A stretch of DNA of 62,352 nt from Syntrophaceae bacterium UBA2210 (lineage in GTDB: Bacteria; Desulfobacterota; Syntrophia; Syntrophales; UBA2210). Below the pieces are notes generated by a model that was given only the letters and a program-made list of their open reading frames with translations, was not told the origin of the DNA and did not search any database. This document shows positions 1 to 8,463 of the stretch, one piece after another; positions within the stretch are counted from its first letter, which is position 1; each line of letters opens with the position of its first letter. Where the stretch lies: positions 153 through 62,504 of the forward strand of contig DCUQ01000042.1 in NCBI GenBank assembly GCA_002327865.1. The letters run 5' to 3'. A program made the position numbers and the translations under genes.

Positions 1-229
1 CGATGTGGTCGAAGTGTTCATGGGTATTGATTACTATATCGATATCGCGAACCTTTAAACCGATTTTCAGAAGCGACTTCTGAAGGAAGGGGAAATTGGA
101 GTCGACACCGGAGTCTATGAGAAGATTCGCGTAATCGCCCTTGATTATGTAGCTGTGGCTGCTCGTTCCGTGTCCCTTGATCCTGAAGATATCAGGCCGG
201 AGCTCCAGAATTTCGCTGTTTTCTTTCAT
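1..229 (-). CDS. MBL-fold metallo-hydrolase, N-terminal part
   Basis: Partial gene; 76 residues are visible and it runs off the left edge. The translation begins MKENSEILEL and reaches NTHEHFDHI, which carries the start of the metallo-beta-lactamase zinc motif HxHxDH. The segment YANLLIDSG before it is the usual second strand of the fold. The start is supported by GAGGAAAAGAT just upstream of the ATG. It overlaps the end of the STAS gene by 38 bases, so the two are probably co-transcribed. The substrate cannot be told: glyoxalase II, flavodiiron and RNase relatives share this motif. Confidence 0.85.
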   Translation of the reverse strand, partial: MKENSEILELRPDIFRIKGHGTSSHSYIIKGDYANLLIDSGVDSNFPFLQKSLLKIGLKVRDIDIVINTHEHFDHI

Positions 230-581
230 ATCTTTTCCTCACCCAGGGACTCTGTTCCGCGCTGTTCATATCTTCATACATATCGAAAATTTCGTTCATC
301 CTGTTTTTGGACAGGTAGTTTCTTATGCGCGGTTTTAACGAACATATCTTTAAAAGTCCGTTCATGAAATCTACTTCTTTTTTGAACGCGGCGATAAGTG
401 CAAGCTGCGTTATCAGGCTTCCGCTGTCGTCGAGCTCTTTCATGTCGAGGATCACTCTCGGCTCTTTTGCATTGAACTCGGCATGTACGACGTTTCTGAT
501 GATAAAAGGCAGATTTCCGGTGATCGGACCGGAAAGCCTTGCTACGGAACAGTCTCTTTTATGGATAATAAGGCATTTCAT
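192..581 (-). CDS. STAS-domain protein (anti-sigma antagonist-like)
   Basis: 129 residues, essentially one STAS domain. The loop after the second strand reads LDDSGSLI, the place where SpoIIAA/RsbV proteins carry their phosphorylatable serine, and the C-terminal pattern IRNYLSKNRMNEIFDMYED is the usual last helix. Proteins of this family bind anti-sigma factors or act as small switch modules; here no kinase or sigma factor is adjacent, so the partner is unknown. The tail (residues about 108-129) is rich in Arg and Lys and lies beyond the domain. It is upstream of and overlaps the MBL-fold hydrolase. Confidence 0.8.
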   Translation of the reverse strand: MKCLIIHKRDCSVARLSGPITGNLPFIIRNVVHAEFNAKEPRVILDMKELDDSGSLITQLALIAAFKKEVDFMNGLLKICSLKPRIRNYLSKNRMNEIFDMYEDMNSAEQSPWVRKRYERKQRNSGAPA

Positions 582-796
582 TGCTCCGGACTCCTTTGAT
601 ATGTTTAATTGCCATAGTAACGAACATAGAGATAGCAGGCGATTGTTACACCCGTGTTAAACCTTTGTTAGGTGTCGGTGAATAATCGTGATACGCCCGG
701 TAGCGGTAAAAAGTGTGAGTCGGGAGCTCAAATAGCTTGCAAAGGCGATGGGAATTCGATACGTTAACAGAAAATTCGAAAAGCAAGGAGGATCCG

Positions 797-1294
797 ATGA
801 AAACGCTGGTGGCATATTATTCCGAAACCGATAATACCCGTAGGCTGGCTGAGGCGATCTATGAAAGCATAAACGCGGCAGAAAAAGATATTGTTCCAAT
901 CGGCGAGGCAGTCCCCGATCCTTATGACATAATTTTTGTCGGATTTCCGGTTAAGGCTAACAGTGTTCCGGGGAAAGTGGAGAAGTTCATAAAGAGTATT
1001 CCGGAAGGCAGAAAACTGGCTTTTTTCTTGACCCATGGTTCTATGCGAGGAGGCCAGTTGGCGGTTACGGCTTTGCATCACGCAATGGGACTGGCGGCCA
1101 GGCAGACAATTCTCGGAAGCTTCGGCTGCAGGGGGCAGGTCAGGGCGGATGTTATCGATTCCCTGTTGCAGAAACCCGAACACAGGGCATGGGCAATGGA
1201 AGCGCAGAGCGCCGACGGTCATCCCGATGGCGCGGACCTTGAAGACGGCAGGGAATTTGCCGACGCCATGATCGCTAAATCTCGCAACATGTGA
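797..1294 (+). CDS. Flavodoxin-family protein
   Basis: 165 residues. The N-terminus MKTLVAYYSETDNTRRLAEAI is the flavodoxin first strand and FMN phosphate loop, with Ser/Thr residues in place to bind phosphate. The strand DIIFVGFPV and the glycine-rich FGCRGQV later in the protein fit FMN ring contacts. The ATG chosen follows AAGGAGG with good spacing; an in-frame extension of 20 residues upstream has no such site. It stands alone on the plus strand, between divergent STAS and convergent flavoprotein genes. Likely a small electron carrier or flavodoxin-like quinone/thiol reductase component; the redox partner is not visible. Confidence 0.85.
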   Translation: MKTLVAYYSETDNTRRLAEAIYESINAAEKDIVPIGEAVPDPYDIIFVGFPVKANSVPGKVEKFIKSIPEGRKLAFFLTHGSMRGGQLAVTALHHAMGLAARQTILGSFGCRGQVRADVIDSLLQKPEHRAWAMEAQSADGHPDGADLEDGREFADAMIAKSRNM

Positions 1295-1365
1295 TGACGT
1301 TTTGAAATACGTATCCCTGCCAGGCATTGTCACGGGGATGAACGATAGATGACCACAGGTTTTAA

Positions 1366-1411
1366 AACAGCGGATGCCTTGACCGTGCATGACGTTAAGA
1401 CATCCGCTGTT
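1366..1411. terminator. Hairpin between convergent genes
   Basis: AACAGCGGATG (1366-1376) pairs with CATCCGCTGTT (1401-1411), an 11-base perfect stem with a 24-base loop. It lies between the flavodoxin end and the flavoprotein end. The right side is followed by CTTTATAAT and the left side, on the other strand, by a TTTTAAAAC run, so it could end both transcripts. The loop is long for an intrinsic terminator. Confidence 0.5.
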
Positions 1412-1526
1412 CTTTATAATAGCCCGTATTTACCGGGTCGTTCTTTGTTACGCTTTCCACTTACTCGATTCCGGCGGCGGCAGGAATTGAGGTGATATTC
1501 TTGCTGCCGAGCCGCGTGTGACCTGA

Positions 1527-3167
1527 TCAAACCGGTTTTGTGATATCACCACTAACCGGCACTGTTTCGACTCTCATGCCTGTGTCTCCCTTGCGGAGCA
1601 CAATGTTTTTAAGCCACCGTTCGTTGTCTTCTCCGGGATAATCGGCACGGAAATGCGAACCACGGCTTTCCGTTCTTTCCAGGGCCGCCGTGCAAACCAT
1701 CTCGGCTACTAGACGCATGTTATTGAATTCCAACAGTTTTATCAGATCGGCGCAATCAGCCACGGCGGCAGCGGGCCACGGTCCCTGAATAAGTCTGTAT
1801 GCTTCTTCAAGCTCGCTCTTTTCCCGGATAATACCGACCTTGCGCCACATCAGCGTCTTCAATTGTTTGATAAGTTTCGAAGGACTCGATCCCTGTGCGG
1901 AGAATGTTTTATCCAGACGGAGACGTTCATCTTCGGCCGCTTCGTGAATCGACGGTGTTGCACCGATTTCCATCGATTGCCGGGCGGCTTTTGTCCCTGC
2001 CAGCGTACCCATGGCGAAGATTTCCGCCAGCGCGTTGCCGCCGAGACGATTTGCTCCATGGGCACCACCTGTCGTTTCCCCTGCGGAGAAAAGGCCGCTG
2101 AGTGAGGTCTCTCCCCATCGATCGGTTACGATTCCACCCATGCAGAAATGAGCAGTCGGCGCGACCTCGTACGTTTTCTGTCCCTTCCACCATGAAGAGG
2201 GTAGCAGTTGCGTCAGTTGCCCCGCGGTCTCTTCGGAAAGGGTTTCCGTATCCATAAACACGCTTTGCTTCCCTGTCCTGCCGTGTTCGATCTCTTTTAT
2301 GACAAGTTGCGCAAGCTGATCCCTGGTCAAGCTTGTCGGGTCCGTAATGCCGTTTTTCTTTATGATGTCTTCACCGTCTCCGTTTCTCAGGACGACGCCT
2401 TTTCGTGGCAGGAGGTTCTCGTACAGGAGAATCCTGCCGCCCCGTTTCCCGGTCGCAGTCGGATAAAACTGTATGAATTCCATGTCTTTCAGAGGCACCC
2501 CCAGGTCGTAGGAGAGTGCCTGTCCGTCTCCCGTAATCCCGGCCGCGTTGTTGGTGTTCAGAAAGATCTGTGCATAGCCCCCGGTAGCCAGAATAACGGT
2601 TTTTGCCTGTATCGCGAGGAAATCCCCGTCCCTGGTTATACCCGTCGCGCCTGTGATTCTTCCTTCGGATGCCAGGAGCCGGGTTATAAAAACATGTTCT
2701 TCAAAGCGAACGCCCGCCTGCTTTGCGCGTTGTATGAGCGGCGTTACAAGATCGCTTCCGATCCAGTTTTTGCCGTAAACGTGCCGGGGGTAGCGGTGTC
2801 CCCCAATCTTCAATAAACGGAATTTTCCTCCTTCCATTCCCAGGTTCACGCCGCATTCCTGCAGAAAGGCGATCTCGGCACTGGCTCCCTCTGCAATCGC
2901 GGCGACCATTGCCTGGTCGTTTAAGAAACGTCCGCCTTCGATTGTGTCGGCGGCATGAACGGCCGGATTATCTTCCGGAACACCCCATCCCGAGGAGGCA
3001 ATCACCGCCTTGGAAATGGAAGTGTTCGTTGCATGTCCCGACCCGGATTTGGAGACGATAAGGACATCAACATCGTTTGATCGCGCGGCAATGGCCGATC
3101 TCAGCCCTGCGCCTCCGCCGCCGATTACCAGCACATCACAATCGATTGTCTCTTTACGTTGCAGCAT
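1527..3167 (-). CDS. FAD-dependent fumarate reductase/succinate dehydrogenase-type flavoprotein
   Basis: 546 residues, the size of an SdhA/FrdA/NadB-type flavoprotein. The Rossmann motif DVLVIGGGGAG lies at residues 11-21. Later motifs of the family are present: MEFIQFYPTA, PTAHFCMGGIVTD, and GGAHGANRLGGNALAEI with the FAD-binding loop. The C-terminal helical domain ends with SRGSHFRADYP. A histidine at residue 45 (SGSGHATNTS) is near the position that binds FAD covalently in SdhA and FrdA, but the local sequence differs, so covalent FAD is uncertain. No iron-sulfur or membrane subunit gene adjoins it, so it may be a soluble fumarate reductase or a related dicarboxylate oxidoreductase. Confidence 0.8.
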   Translation of the reverse strand: MLQRKETIDCDVLVIGGGGAGLRSAIAARSNDVDVLIVSKSGSGHATNTSISKAVIASSGWGVPEDNPAVHAADTIEGGRFLNDQAMVAAIAEGASAEIAFLQECGVNLGMEGGKFRLLKIGGHRYPRHVYGKNWIGSDLVTPLIQRAKQAGVRFEEHVFITRLLASEGRITGATGITRDGDFLAIQAKTVILATGGYAQIFLNTNNAAGITGDGQALSYDLGVPLKDMEFIQFYPTATGKRGGRILLYENLLPRKGVVLRNGDGEDIIKKNGITDPTSLTRDQLAQLVIKEIEHGRTGKQSVFMDTETLSEETAGQLTQLLPSSWWKGQKTYEVAPTAHFCMGGIVTDRWGETSLSGLFSAGETTGGAHGANRLGGNALAEIFAMGTLAGTKAARQSMEIGATPSIHEAAEDERLRLDKTFSAQGSSPSKLIKQLKTLMWRKVGIIREKSELEEAYRLIQGPWPAAAVADCADLIKLLEFNNMRLVAEMVCTAALERTESRGSHFRADYPGEDNERWLKNIVLRKGDTGMRVETVPVSGDITKPV

Positions 3168-3279
3168 AACAGGCTTCTCCTCAGTGCGGTAAATTTTCTT
3201 TGTTATTAAGCATATAACAGAGCAGTAATATAAGAGAAAAGACGCCGTAAGTCAAATCCGTAATAGCCGGTCCGGATCA

Positions 3280-4209
3280 TCAGGCATCCCTGGCTGTCGA
3301 TTTCGGACAACCGTCACCGTCGTGTCTAAGATTCAGGACAGCTGTCTGATAGAGTTCCCCGGCGCGATACGAACTCCTTACAAGGGGACCGCTTACAACC
3401 CCCGAAAACCCCATATCGAGTGCCGCCGCACGCCAGTCGTCGAATTCGTCCGGATGTACGAAACGTTCTACCTCCAGGTTCGCTTCCGAAGGCTGGAGAT
3501 ATTGTCCTATTGTCAGTATGTCGCACCCGGTATTCGCGAGATCCCGAATGGTCTGTCGTATCTCTTCCGGCGACTCTCCGAGCCCTAACATAAACCCCGA
3601 TTTTACCGGTATCGCCGGGTCGGTTTTCTTGACATTCTCCAGGAGCGCGAGAGAACGCAGGTATGATGCTTCGGGTCTCGCCACCGGATAGAGACGGGGT
3701 ACCGTCTCGATATTATGATTCAGTACATCGGGCCTGGCGGCGGTAACGGAAGCCAGCGCCTGTCTGTCTCCCCGGAAGTCGGGTATCAGCACTTCCACGC
3801 GCGCCTCCGGAATGCTTTCCCGGATCGCGGTGATTGTTGAGGAAAAGAAGGAGCCCCCTCCATCGGGAAGATCATCCCGTGTTACCGATGTAACAACGAC
3901 GTAACCGAGTCCCAAAAGTCGAGCCGCCGCGGCTACCCTGGAAGGCTCTTGGGGGTCGAGCGGAGCCGGTTTTCCACGAGACAAGGCGCAAAAGCGACAG
4001 TCCCGTGTGCACAGAGACCCCATTATAAGAAAAGTCGCCGTGCCTTTTGAAAAACACTCCCACATGTTGGGGCATAGGGCTTCCTCGCAGACTGTATGCA
4101 GGCTATTCTTCTTAAGGAGCTTTCTGACATCCTGGTATTCGGATCCCCTCGGGAGTGTTGTCCTGAGCCATGGAGGCTTCCGTGTCCGGATTCCGGCTTT
4201 ACCGTTCAT
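3280..4209 (-). CDS. lipA: Lipoyl synthase
   Basis: 309 residues. Radical-SAM enzyme that inserts two sulfurs into the octanoyl group on GcvH and other carrier proteins. Both cluster motifs are visible: CEEALCPNMWEC (C41, C46, C52), which holds the auxiliary, sacrificial 4Fe-4S cluster, and CTRDCRFC (C67, C71, C74), which holds the SAM cluster. The frame is open to an ATG at 4254, but the start at 4209 puts the conserved KPPWLR near the N-terminus as usual and falls just after the gcvPB stop. It is the last gene of the gcvH-gcvPA-gcvPB-lipA operon, so carrier and modifier are made together. No lipB or lplA is seen nearby. Confidence 0.95.
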   Translation of the reverse strand: MNGKAGIRTRKPPWLRTTLPRGSEYQDVRKLLKKNSLHTVCEEALCPNMWECFSKGTATFLIMGSLCTRDCRFCALSRGKPAPLDPQEPSRVAAAARLLGLGYVVVTSVTRDDLPDGGGSFFSSTITAIRESIPEARVEVLIPDFRGDRQALASVTAARPDVLNHNIETVPRLYPVARPEASYLRSLALLENVKKTDPAIPVKSGFMLGLGESPEEIRQTIRDLANTGCDILTIGQYLQPSEANLEVERFVHPDEFDDWRAAALDMGFSGVVSGPLVRSSYRAGELYQTAVLNLRHDGDGCPKSTARDA

Positions 4210-4213
4210 GACT

Positions 4214-5671
4214 TTATCCCGCCAGACAGGGTTTTCTTGCCGCCGCCGTTTCATCAAGCCTGCGCAGTTTCGTCCGTGCAGGTGCTCTCTTCAACGCATC
4301 GGGATTTTGCCCGGCTTCAGCCACGATATTCTTGAGAGCATCTATGAAACGGTCGATATCCTCTTTCGATTCCGTCTCCGTGGGCTCTATCATCATGGCG
4401 CCATGCACTACGAGCGGGAAGTAGATCGTCGGCGGATGGAAGCCGTAATCCATGAGACGCTTCGCCATATCCAGTGTGGTAATTTTCAGGGGTTCCTGCA
4501 GTTTGTCCGAAAAGACGCATTCATGCATACACGGTTTATCATAGGGAAGATAGAGCAATTCCTTAAGACTTTCCTTTATGTAATTGGCGTTAAGAACCGC
4601 AAGCCGGCTCGCCCTTTTCAGGCCGTCGCTTCCCATGCTCATTATGTAGCTGCATGCCTTGATCATGACTCCGAAGTTACCGTAAAAGGCCTGAAGCCTT
4701 CCGATGGAATCCGGAAAATCGCCGGACAGCCTGTATCTCTCCTTTTTTTTCACAATCCGCGGGACAGGGAGAAATGGTTCCAGGATGCCCTTTACACACA
4801 CCGGGCCCGAACCGGGGCCTCCTCCCCCGTGTGGAGTGGAGAAGGTCTTGTGGAGATTCAGATGCATTACATCGAAGCCGATTTTCCCCATCTGTACGAT
4901 TCCCATTACGGCATTCATATTCGCCCCGTCACCGTAGACCAGGCCCCCCTTCGAATGGACGATATCGGCTATTTCCCTGATGTTTTCTTCAAACAGCCCC
5001 AGTGTGTTCGGATTGGTTATCATGATACCGGCCGTATCTTCATCCATGACGGTGGCGATGGCTTCGGGCGATATTATACCGTCCTGACTTGATTTTACCG
5101 GAACGGGACAGTATCCGCAGAGTGCGGCGCTCGCGGGATTGGTGCCGTGAGCGGTATCGGGAACGATAATCTTCGAGCGGTTTGAACCTTTGCTCCTGTG
5201 GTACGCGTGCATCAGGAGCATGCCTGCCAATTCTCCGTGAGCACCGGCTGCCGGTTGAAGCGTGACGGCATCCATTCCCGTTATTTCGGCAAGATACCGT
5301 TCGAGCCGGTACATCAACTCGAGTGCCCCCTGGGACAGTTCCTCCGGAAGCAGGGGGTGCGCCCCGGCAAGGCCGGGGATTGCCGCCGCTCTTTCGTTGA
5401 TTTTCGGATTATACTTCATGGTGCACGAACCGAGGGGATACATGCCCGTGTCGACACCGAAATTCCACTGCGACAGCCTTGTGTAATGCCTTACGACATC
5501 CACCTCTGAAAGGTCGGGAAAGTCGGGTCCGTCACCCGTGAGTTTTTCGTCTACGGGGAAGGGGACAACATCCCTGCGGGGCATGGAGAATCCGCTCCTT
5601 CCCTTTTTTCCTTTTTCCCAAAGCAGGGGTTCGTTGAGTATCAGGCCCGTGGCACCCTGGGATTCTTTCAT
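4214..5671 (-). CDS. gcvPB: Glycine dehydrogenase (decarboxylating) subunit 2
   Basis: 485 residues; the C-terminal half of the P-protein as a separate subunit. The PLP lysine is K275 in LHKTFSTPHGGGGPG, and HGTNPAS precedes it as in the family. With GcvPA it decarboxylates glycine and passes the aminomethyl group to lipoyl-GcvH. The start ATG overlaps the gcvPA stop as ATGA, which implies translational coupling; a longer in-frame reading into gcvPA is rejected on that ground. Confidence 0.97.
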   Translation of the reverse strand: MKESQGATGLILNEPLLWEKGKKGRSGFSMPRRDVVPFPVDEKLTGDGPDFPDLSEVDVVRHYTRLSQWNFGVDTGMYPLGSCTMKYNPKINERAAAIPGLAGAHPLLPEELSQGALELMYRLERYLAEITGMDAVTLQPAAGAHGELAGMLLMHAYHRSKGSNRSKIIVPDTAHGTNPASAALCGYCPVPVKSSQDGIISPEAIATVMDEDTAGIMITNPNTLGLFEENIREIADIVHSKGGLVYGDGANMNAVMGIVQMGKIGFDVMHLNLHKTFSTPHGGGGPGSGPVCVKGILEPFLPVPRIVKKKERYRLSGDFPDSIGRLQAFYGNFGVMIKACSYIMSMGSDGLKRASRLAVLNANYIKESLKELLYLPYDKPCMHECVFSDKLQEPLKITTLDMAKRLMDYGFHPPTIYFPLVVHGAMMIEPTETESKEDIDRFIDALKNIVAEAGQNPDALKRAPARTKLRRLDETAAARKPCLAG

Positions 5672-6999
5672 GATCGCACCTCCGCTATCAGGGCGTCCAT
5701 ATCTGCCCTGTCTATGGTTTCCGTTACACACAACAGGTAATGACCGGAAAGATCGGGATACGTCGCGGCGAGCGGAAATCCCGGAACTATGTGCTGTTCG
5801 ATCAATTTCTTATAGGTATCCTTGAAGTTTTCTCCGAACTCCACTACGAACTCGTTGAACGTGGGGCTGTCGAAGGTGATTTTAAATCCCGCTTCTCTCA
5901 GCCCGCGTTTGAGATACTCGGCTTTATCATAGTTGAGACATGCCAGTTCCCGGATGCCGGTGCCTCCCAGGGAAGCCATATACATGGCGGATGCCAGCGC
6001 GCACAGGCTGTTGTTTGTGCAGATATTGGATGTCGCCTTCTCCCGGCGGATATGCTGCTCCCTGGTTGCGAGCGTCAGGACGAAACCGGGAGCGCCGTTC
6101 ATGTCGGTGGTTTTGCCTACGAGACGCCCCGGCATGCTGCGCACGTGCTCCATCCGGCAGGAGAACATTCCCAGGCCGGGCCCCCCGAAGGATTGCGGTA
6201 TGCCGAGACTCTGACCTTCGCCGCATACGATATCGGCTCCCTGGCAGCCGGGATTTTTGAAAAGACCGTAGGCGAGCGGTTCCGTGAAGGAAACGACAAG
6301 CAGTACGCCCGATTTTTCGGAATATTTCTTAACCGCATCGGGATCTTCGATGCATCCGAAGAAGTTTGGTGATTGAACGGCGACCGCGGCCAGATCGTTC
6401 GCTCCGTCCAGGTCCGACGTATCGGTCCTTCCGTTTTCGAGACGGGGAAGCTCCATGATTTCATAATTGCCCGGGTTCAGATATGTCCGGACCACGTCGC
6501 GGTAATACGGGTGGATAAGGCTCGATACAGCCACCTTTTTCCGTTTTGTTACGCGTATGGCCATCAGGAGGGCTTCGGCCAGGGCGGATGCTCCGTCATA
6601 CATCGAGGCATTCGATACCTCCATGCCGAGCAGGCGGGTGACCAGCGTCTGATATTCGTATATCGCCTGAAGCGTTCCCTGACTTATCTCGGGTTGATAT
6701 GGAGTATAGGCCGTAGAGAATTCGGACCTGCCGATAAGGTACGACACCGATTCGGGAATATAATGGTTGTAGCTCCCAGCTCCCATGAATATTTTATATT
6801 CCGGGGGTACAGCCATCTTTCCCGCGAGGTCTTTCATAAGTGTACCGAGTTCCCATTCCGTCAGAGCCTCCGGCAGGTTCAGACTGCTCTCCATCTTGCA
6901 GTGTGCCGGGATCATCGAAAACAGGTCCTCCATATTCCCGGCACCCGCCACGCTCAACATCGAGCTGACGTCTTCTTCAGTATGGGGCAGGTAGCGCAT
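5668..6999 (-). CDS. gcvPA: Glycine dehydrogenase (decarboxylating) subunit 1
   Basis: 443 residues, the N-terminal half of the P-protein in its split form. It begins MRYLPHTEEDVSSML, as GcvPA proteins usually do, and contains the family segments YTPYQPEISQGTLQ and GGPGLGMF. This half lacks the PLP lysine, which is in GcvPB. The start lies one base after the gcvH stop and the end overlaps gcvPB by four bases, so the three subunits are coupled. Confidence 0.97.
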   Translation of the reverse strand: MRYLPHTEEDVSSMLSVAGAGNMEDLFSMIPAHCKMESSLNLPEALTEWELGTLMKDLAGKMAVPPEYKIFMGAGSYNHYIPESVSYLIGRSEFSTAYTPYQPEISQGTLQAIYEYQTLVTRLLGMEVSNASMYDGASALAEALLMAIRVTKRKKVAVSSLIHPYYRDVVRTYLNPGNYEIMELPRLENGRTDTSDLDGANDLAAVAVQSPNFFGCIEDPDAVKKYSEKSGVLLVVSFTEPLAYGLFKNPGCQGADIVCGEGQSLGIPQSFGGPGLGMFSCRMEHVRSMPGRLVGKTTDMNGAPGFVLTLATREQHIRREKATSNICTNNSLCALASAMYMASLGGTGIRELACLNYDKAEYLKRGLREAGFKITFDSPTFNEFVVEFGENFKDTYKKLIEQHIVPGFPLAATYPDLSGHYLLCVTETIDRADMDALIAEVRS

Positions 7000-7000
7000 G

Positions 7001-7402
7001 CTATTCGGCTCCTTTCAGCATTTTAATGTATTCGCTTTTGTTCATGAGGGAATTTATCTCTTCCGGATCGTCCGGTTTCACCTTGATCACCCAGCCGTCA
7101 TTGTAAGGATCCCGGTTTACCAGTTCCGGCGTTTCTTCAAGCGAGTCGTTTACAGCGGTAACTTCCGCGGAAAAGGGCATATAAATCTCCGAAACGGCTT
7201 TAACCGATTCCATAGTGCCGAATGCCTCTCCCTTCTCGAACCTGGCCCCGACCTCGGGGAGTTCCACAAACACGATATCGCCCAGTTGATCTTGCGCGTA
7301 ATCATTAATCCCCACCGTTACAATGTCACCGTCTCTGACCCATTCGTGTGTTTCCGTGTAACGGAGATCATCCGGCAACAATAATTCATCGATTTCCCTC
7401 AT
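7001..7402 (-). CDS. gcvH: Glycine cleavage system H protein
   Basis: 133 residues. The lipoyl-lysine is K68 in TMESVKAVSEIY, and the hybrid motif fold is clear from YTETHEWV to NDGWVIKVKP. H protein shuttles the aminomethyl group between the P, T and L proteins. First gene of its operon; GGAGAG lies just upstream of the ATG. No obvious tandem glycine riboswitch is present in the leader. Confidence 0.97.
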   Translation of the reverse strand: MREIDELLLPDDLRYTETHEWVRDGDIVTVGINDYAQDQLGDIVFVELPEVGARFEKGEAFGTMESVKAVSEIYMPFSAEVTAVNDSLEETPELVNRDPYNDGWVIKVKPDDPEEINSLMNKSEYIKMLKGAE

Positions 7403-7856
7403 TTATTTCTCTCCTTTTTTGAAATGTTCTGAACGTGTTTTACCCCATTACATGTATCACATTCAAACTTGGCTCTCGAATACCATGTTTCATATCATGT
7501 TCTTCGGCAAACTCCTAGGGCTCAAGTTGTTATAATGAGCAATGTGGCTGTTTTTTGCCGGACGTGTCTCTGCCGTTACCGGAGGAATATGTGGCTGAGA
7601 GAAGTAACCTTTTTATTAAATATTATTGAATCCGCATCGTTTTTTACCATGCCTGCGCCGATGAATAAAATATGGCCGGACAGGTTCCATTACATTTTCA
7701 ACGGAAAAAAGACGCGCGTCCGCCGGGATATAAAAAAGCTTGACATTAATTTTTTTTTGACGTAGTTAGACTCATCTAACATTTAATTGCGGGTCGATAT
7801 AAAAAGTTTTAAGGTACTTCAGCCACCTGAGGACGTTGTAAAACGGGCGGTTAGTT
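7403..7856. other. Divergent intergenic region gcvH / DtxR-type regulator
   Basis: 454 bases between divergent genes. Nothing here reads as a convincing gene; a 98-residue frame at 7469-7765 has no ribosome binding site and no recognisable domain. The right end is AT-rich and holds TTGACA (7740-7745) and TTGACG (7757-7762) as candidate -35 elements for the regulator, followed by the operator-like palindrome. A TATAAT lies near 7531 on the plus strand with no clear partner. Confidence 0.5.
7765..7780. promoter_or_regulatory. Operator-like palindrome upstream of the metal regulator
   Basis: GTTAGA-ctca-TCTAAC, six-base perfect arms with a four-base centre, just downstream of TTGACG. DtxR/IdeR boxes have the form TTAGGTTAGSCTAACCTAA, and this core (TTAG...CTAA) resembles it. 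The right half, ATCTAACATT, recurs at 8411-8420 in front of feoA. Autoregulation by the adjacent regulator is an inference. Confidence 0.6.
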
Positions 7857-8384
7857 ATGAGCAGGAAAAAATTAAGTTCCACAGTAGAAGATTATCTCGA
7901 GATTATTCTTAACCTGGAAAAGAATAAGAAATTCGTCCGGGTCAAGGATATAGCTCAGGAAATGGGGGTAAAACTTCCGACCGTTACCAGCATGTTGAAC
8001 AACCTTGTGGAGCAGGATCTGATCAACCATAAAAAGTACGAATCGGTCGAATTGACAAAGAAGGGAAAACGTATCGCGAGGGATGTTTATCACAGGCATG
8101 TTATTCTTCGTGATTTCTTGACTACCATACTGGGTCTGGATTTAAAGACGGCTGAAGAAGATGCCTGCAAGATGGAACATGCGATCAGTCCTTCGACACT
8201 TGAAAGACTTATAAAATTTATGGAGTTTATCGAGGTATGCCCGAGGTGCGGCACGGATTGGCCTCTCAAGTTTAATCAATACATGAAGTACGGGCGGGAT
8301 GAGGACAAATGCTTGCAGCATATGAAGGCTTTTGAGGGAAGCTTCAGTTCGGAAGTCAAAAAACTTGAAAGCAAGATAGAGTAA
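7857..8384 (+). CDS. DtxR/MntR-family metal-dependent transcriptional regulator
   Basis: 175 residues. A winged helix occupies residues about 8-70 (VKDIAQEMGVKLPTVTSMLNNL is the helix-turn-helix). The dimerisation/metal domain follows, with H79/H81 and C104-E107-H108 in AEEDACKMEHAIS, matching the Cys/Glu/His ligand pattern of the family. In place of the usual SH3-like third domain there is a short tail with CPRCG (C128, C131) and C152, which could bind zinc or iron-sulfur. It would sense Fe(II) or Mn(II). The downstream feoA points to iron. The stop precedes feoA by about 80 bases. Confidence 0.85.
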   Translation: MSRKKLSSTVEDYLEIILNLEKNKKFVRVKDIAQEMGVKLPTVTSMLNNLVEQDLINHKKYESVELTKKGKRIARDVYHRHVILRDFLTTILGLDLKTAEEDACKMEHAISPSTLERLIKFMEFIEVCPRCGTDWPLKFNQYMKYGRDEDKCLQHMKAFEGSFSSEVKKLESKIE

Positions 8385-8395
8385 ATTTTTTTGAA

Positions 8396-8423
8396 CATAA
8401 TGTTTTATCTATCTAACATTATG
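8396..8423. promoter_or_regulatory. Inverted repeat before feoA (operator or attenuator)
   Basis: CATAATGTT (8396-8404) and AACATTATG (8415-8423) are perfect nine-base arms around TTATCTATCT. The right half contains ATCTAACATT, identical to the right half of the palindrome upstream of the regulator. It could be an operator for the regulator, a weak terminator of its gene, or both; no T-run follows directly. Confidence 0.5.
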
Positions 8424-8463
8424 AGCTTGTTATAACTTTTATCTAAGCAAAGGAGCATTGTGA

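Noticed and set aside
4007..5092. Long open frame on the plus strand opposite lipA and gcvPB (361 residues)
   Set aside because: It is the antisense of clear genes, has no domain and no ribosome binding site. The same holds for the 407-residue frame at 17630-18853 opposite the M16 gene and for other antisense frames.
7403..7560. Glycine riboswitch before gcvH
   Set aside because: I looked for the conserved paired aptamer sequences and saw none; the leader is short and lacks the expected helices. A covariance-model search would settle it.
7469..7765. 98-residue plus-strand frame in the gcvH/regulator gap
   Set aside because: No binding site, no domain, and it overlaps the promoter and runs up to the operator of the regulator.
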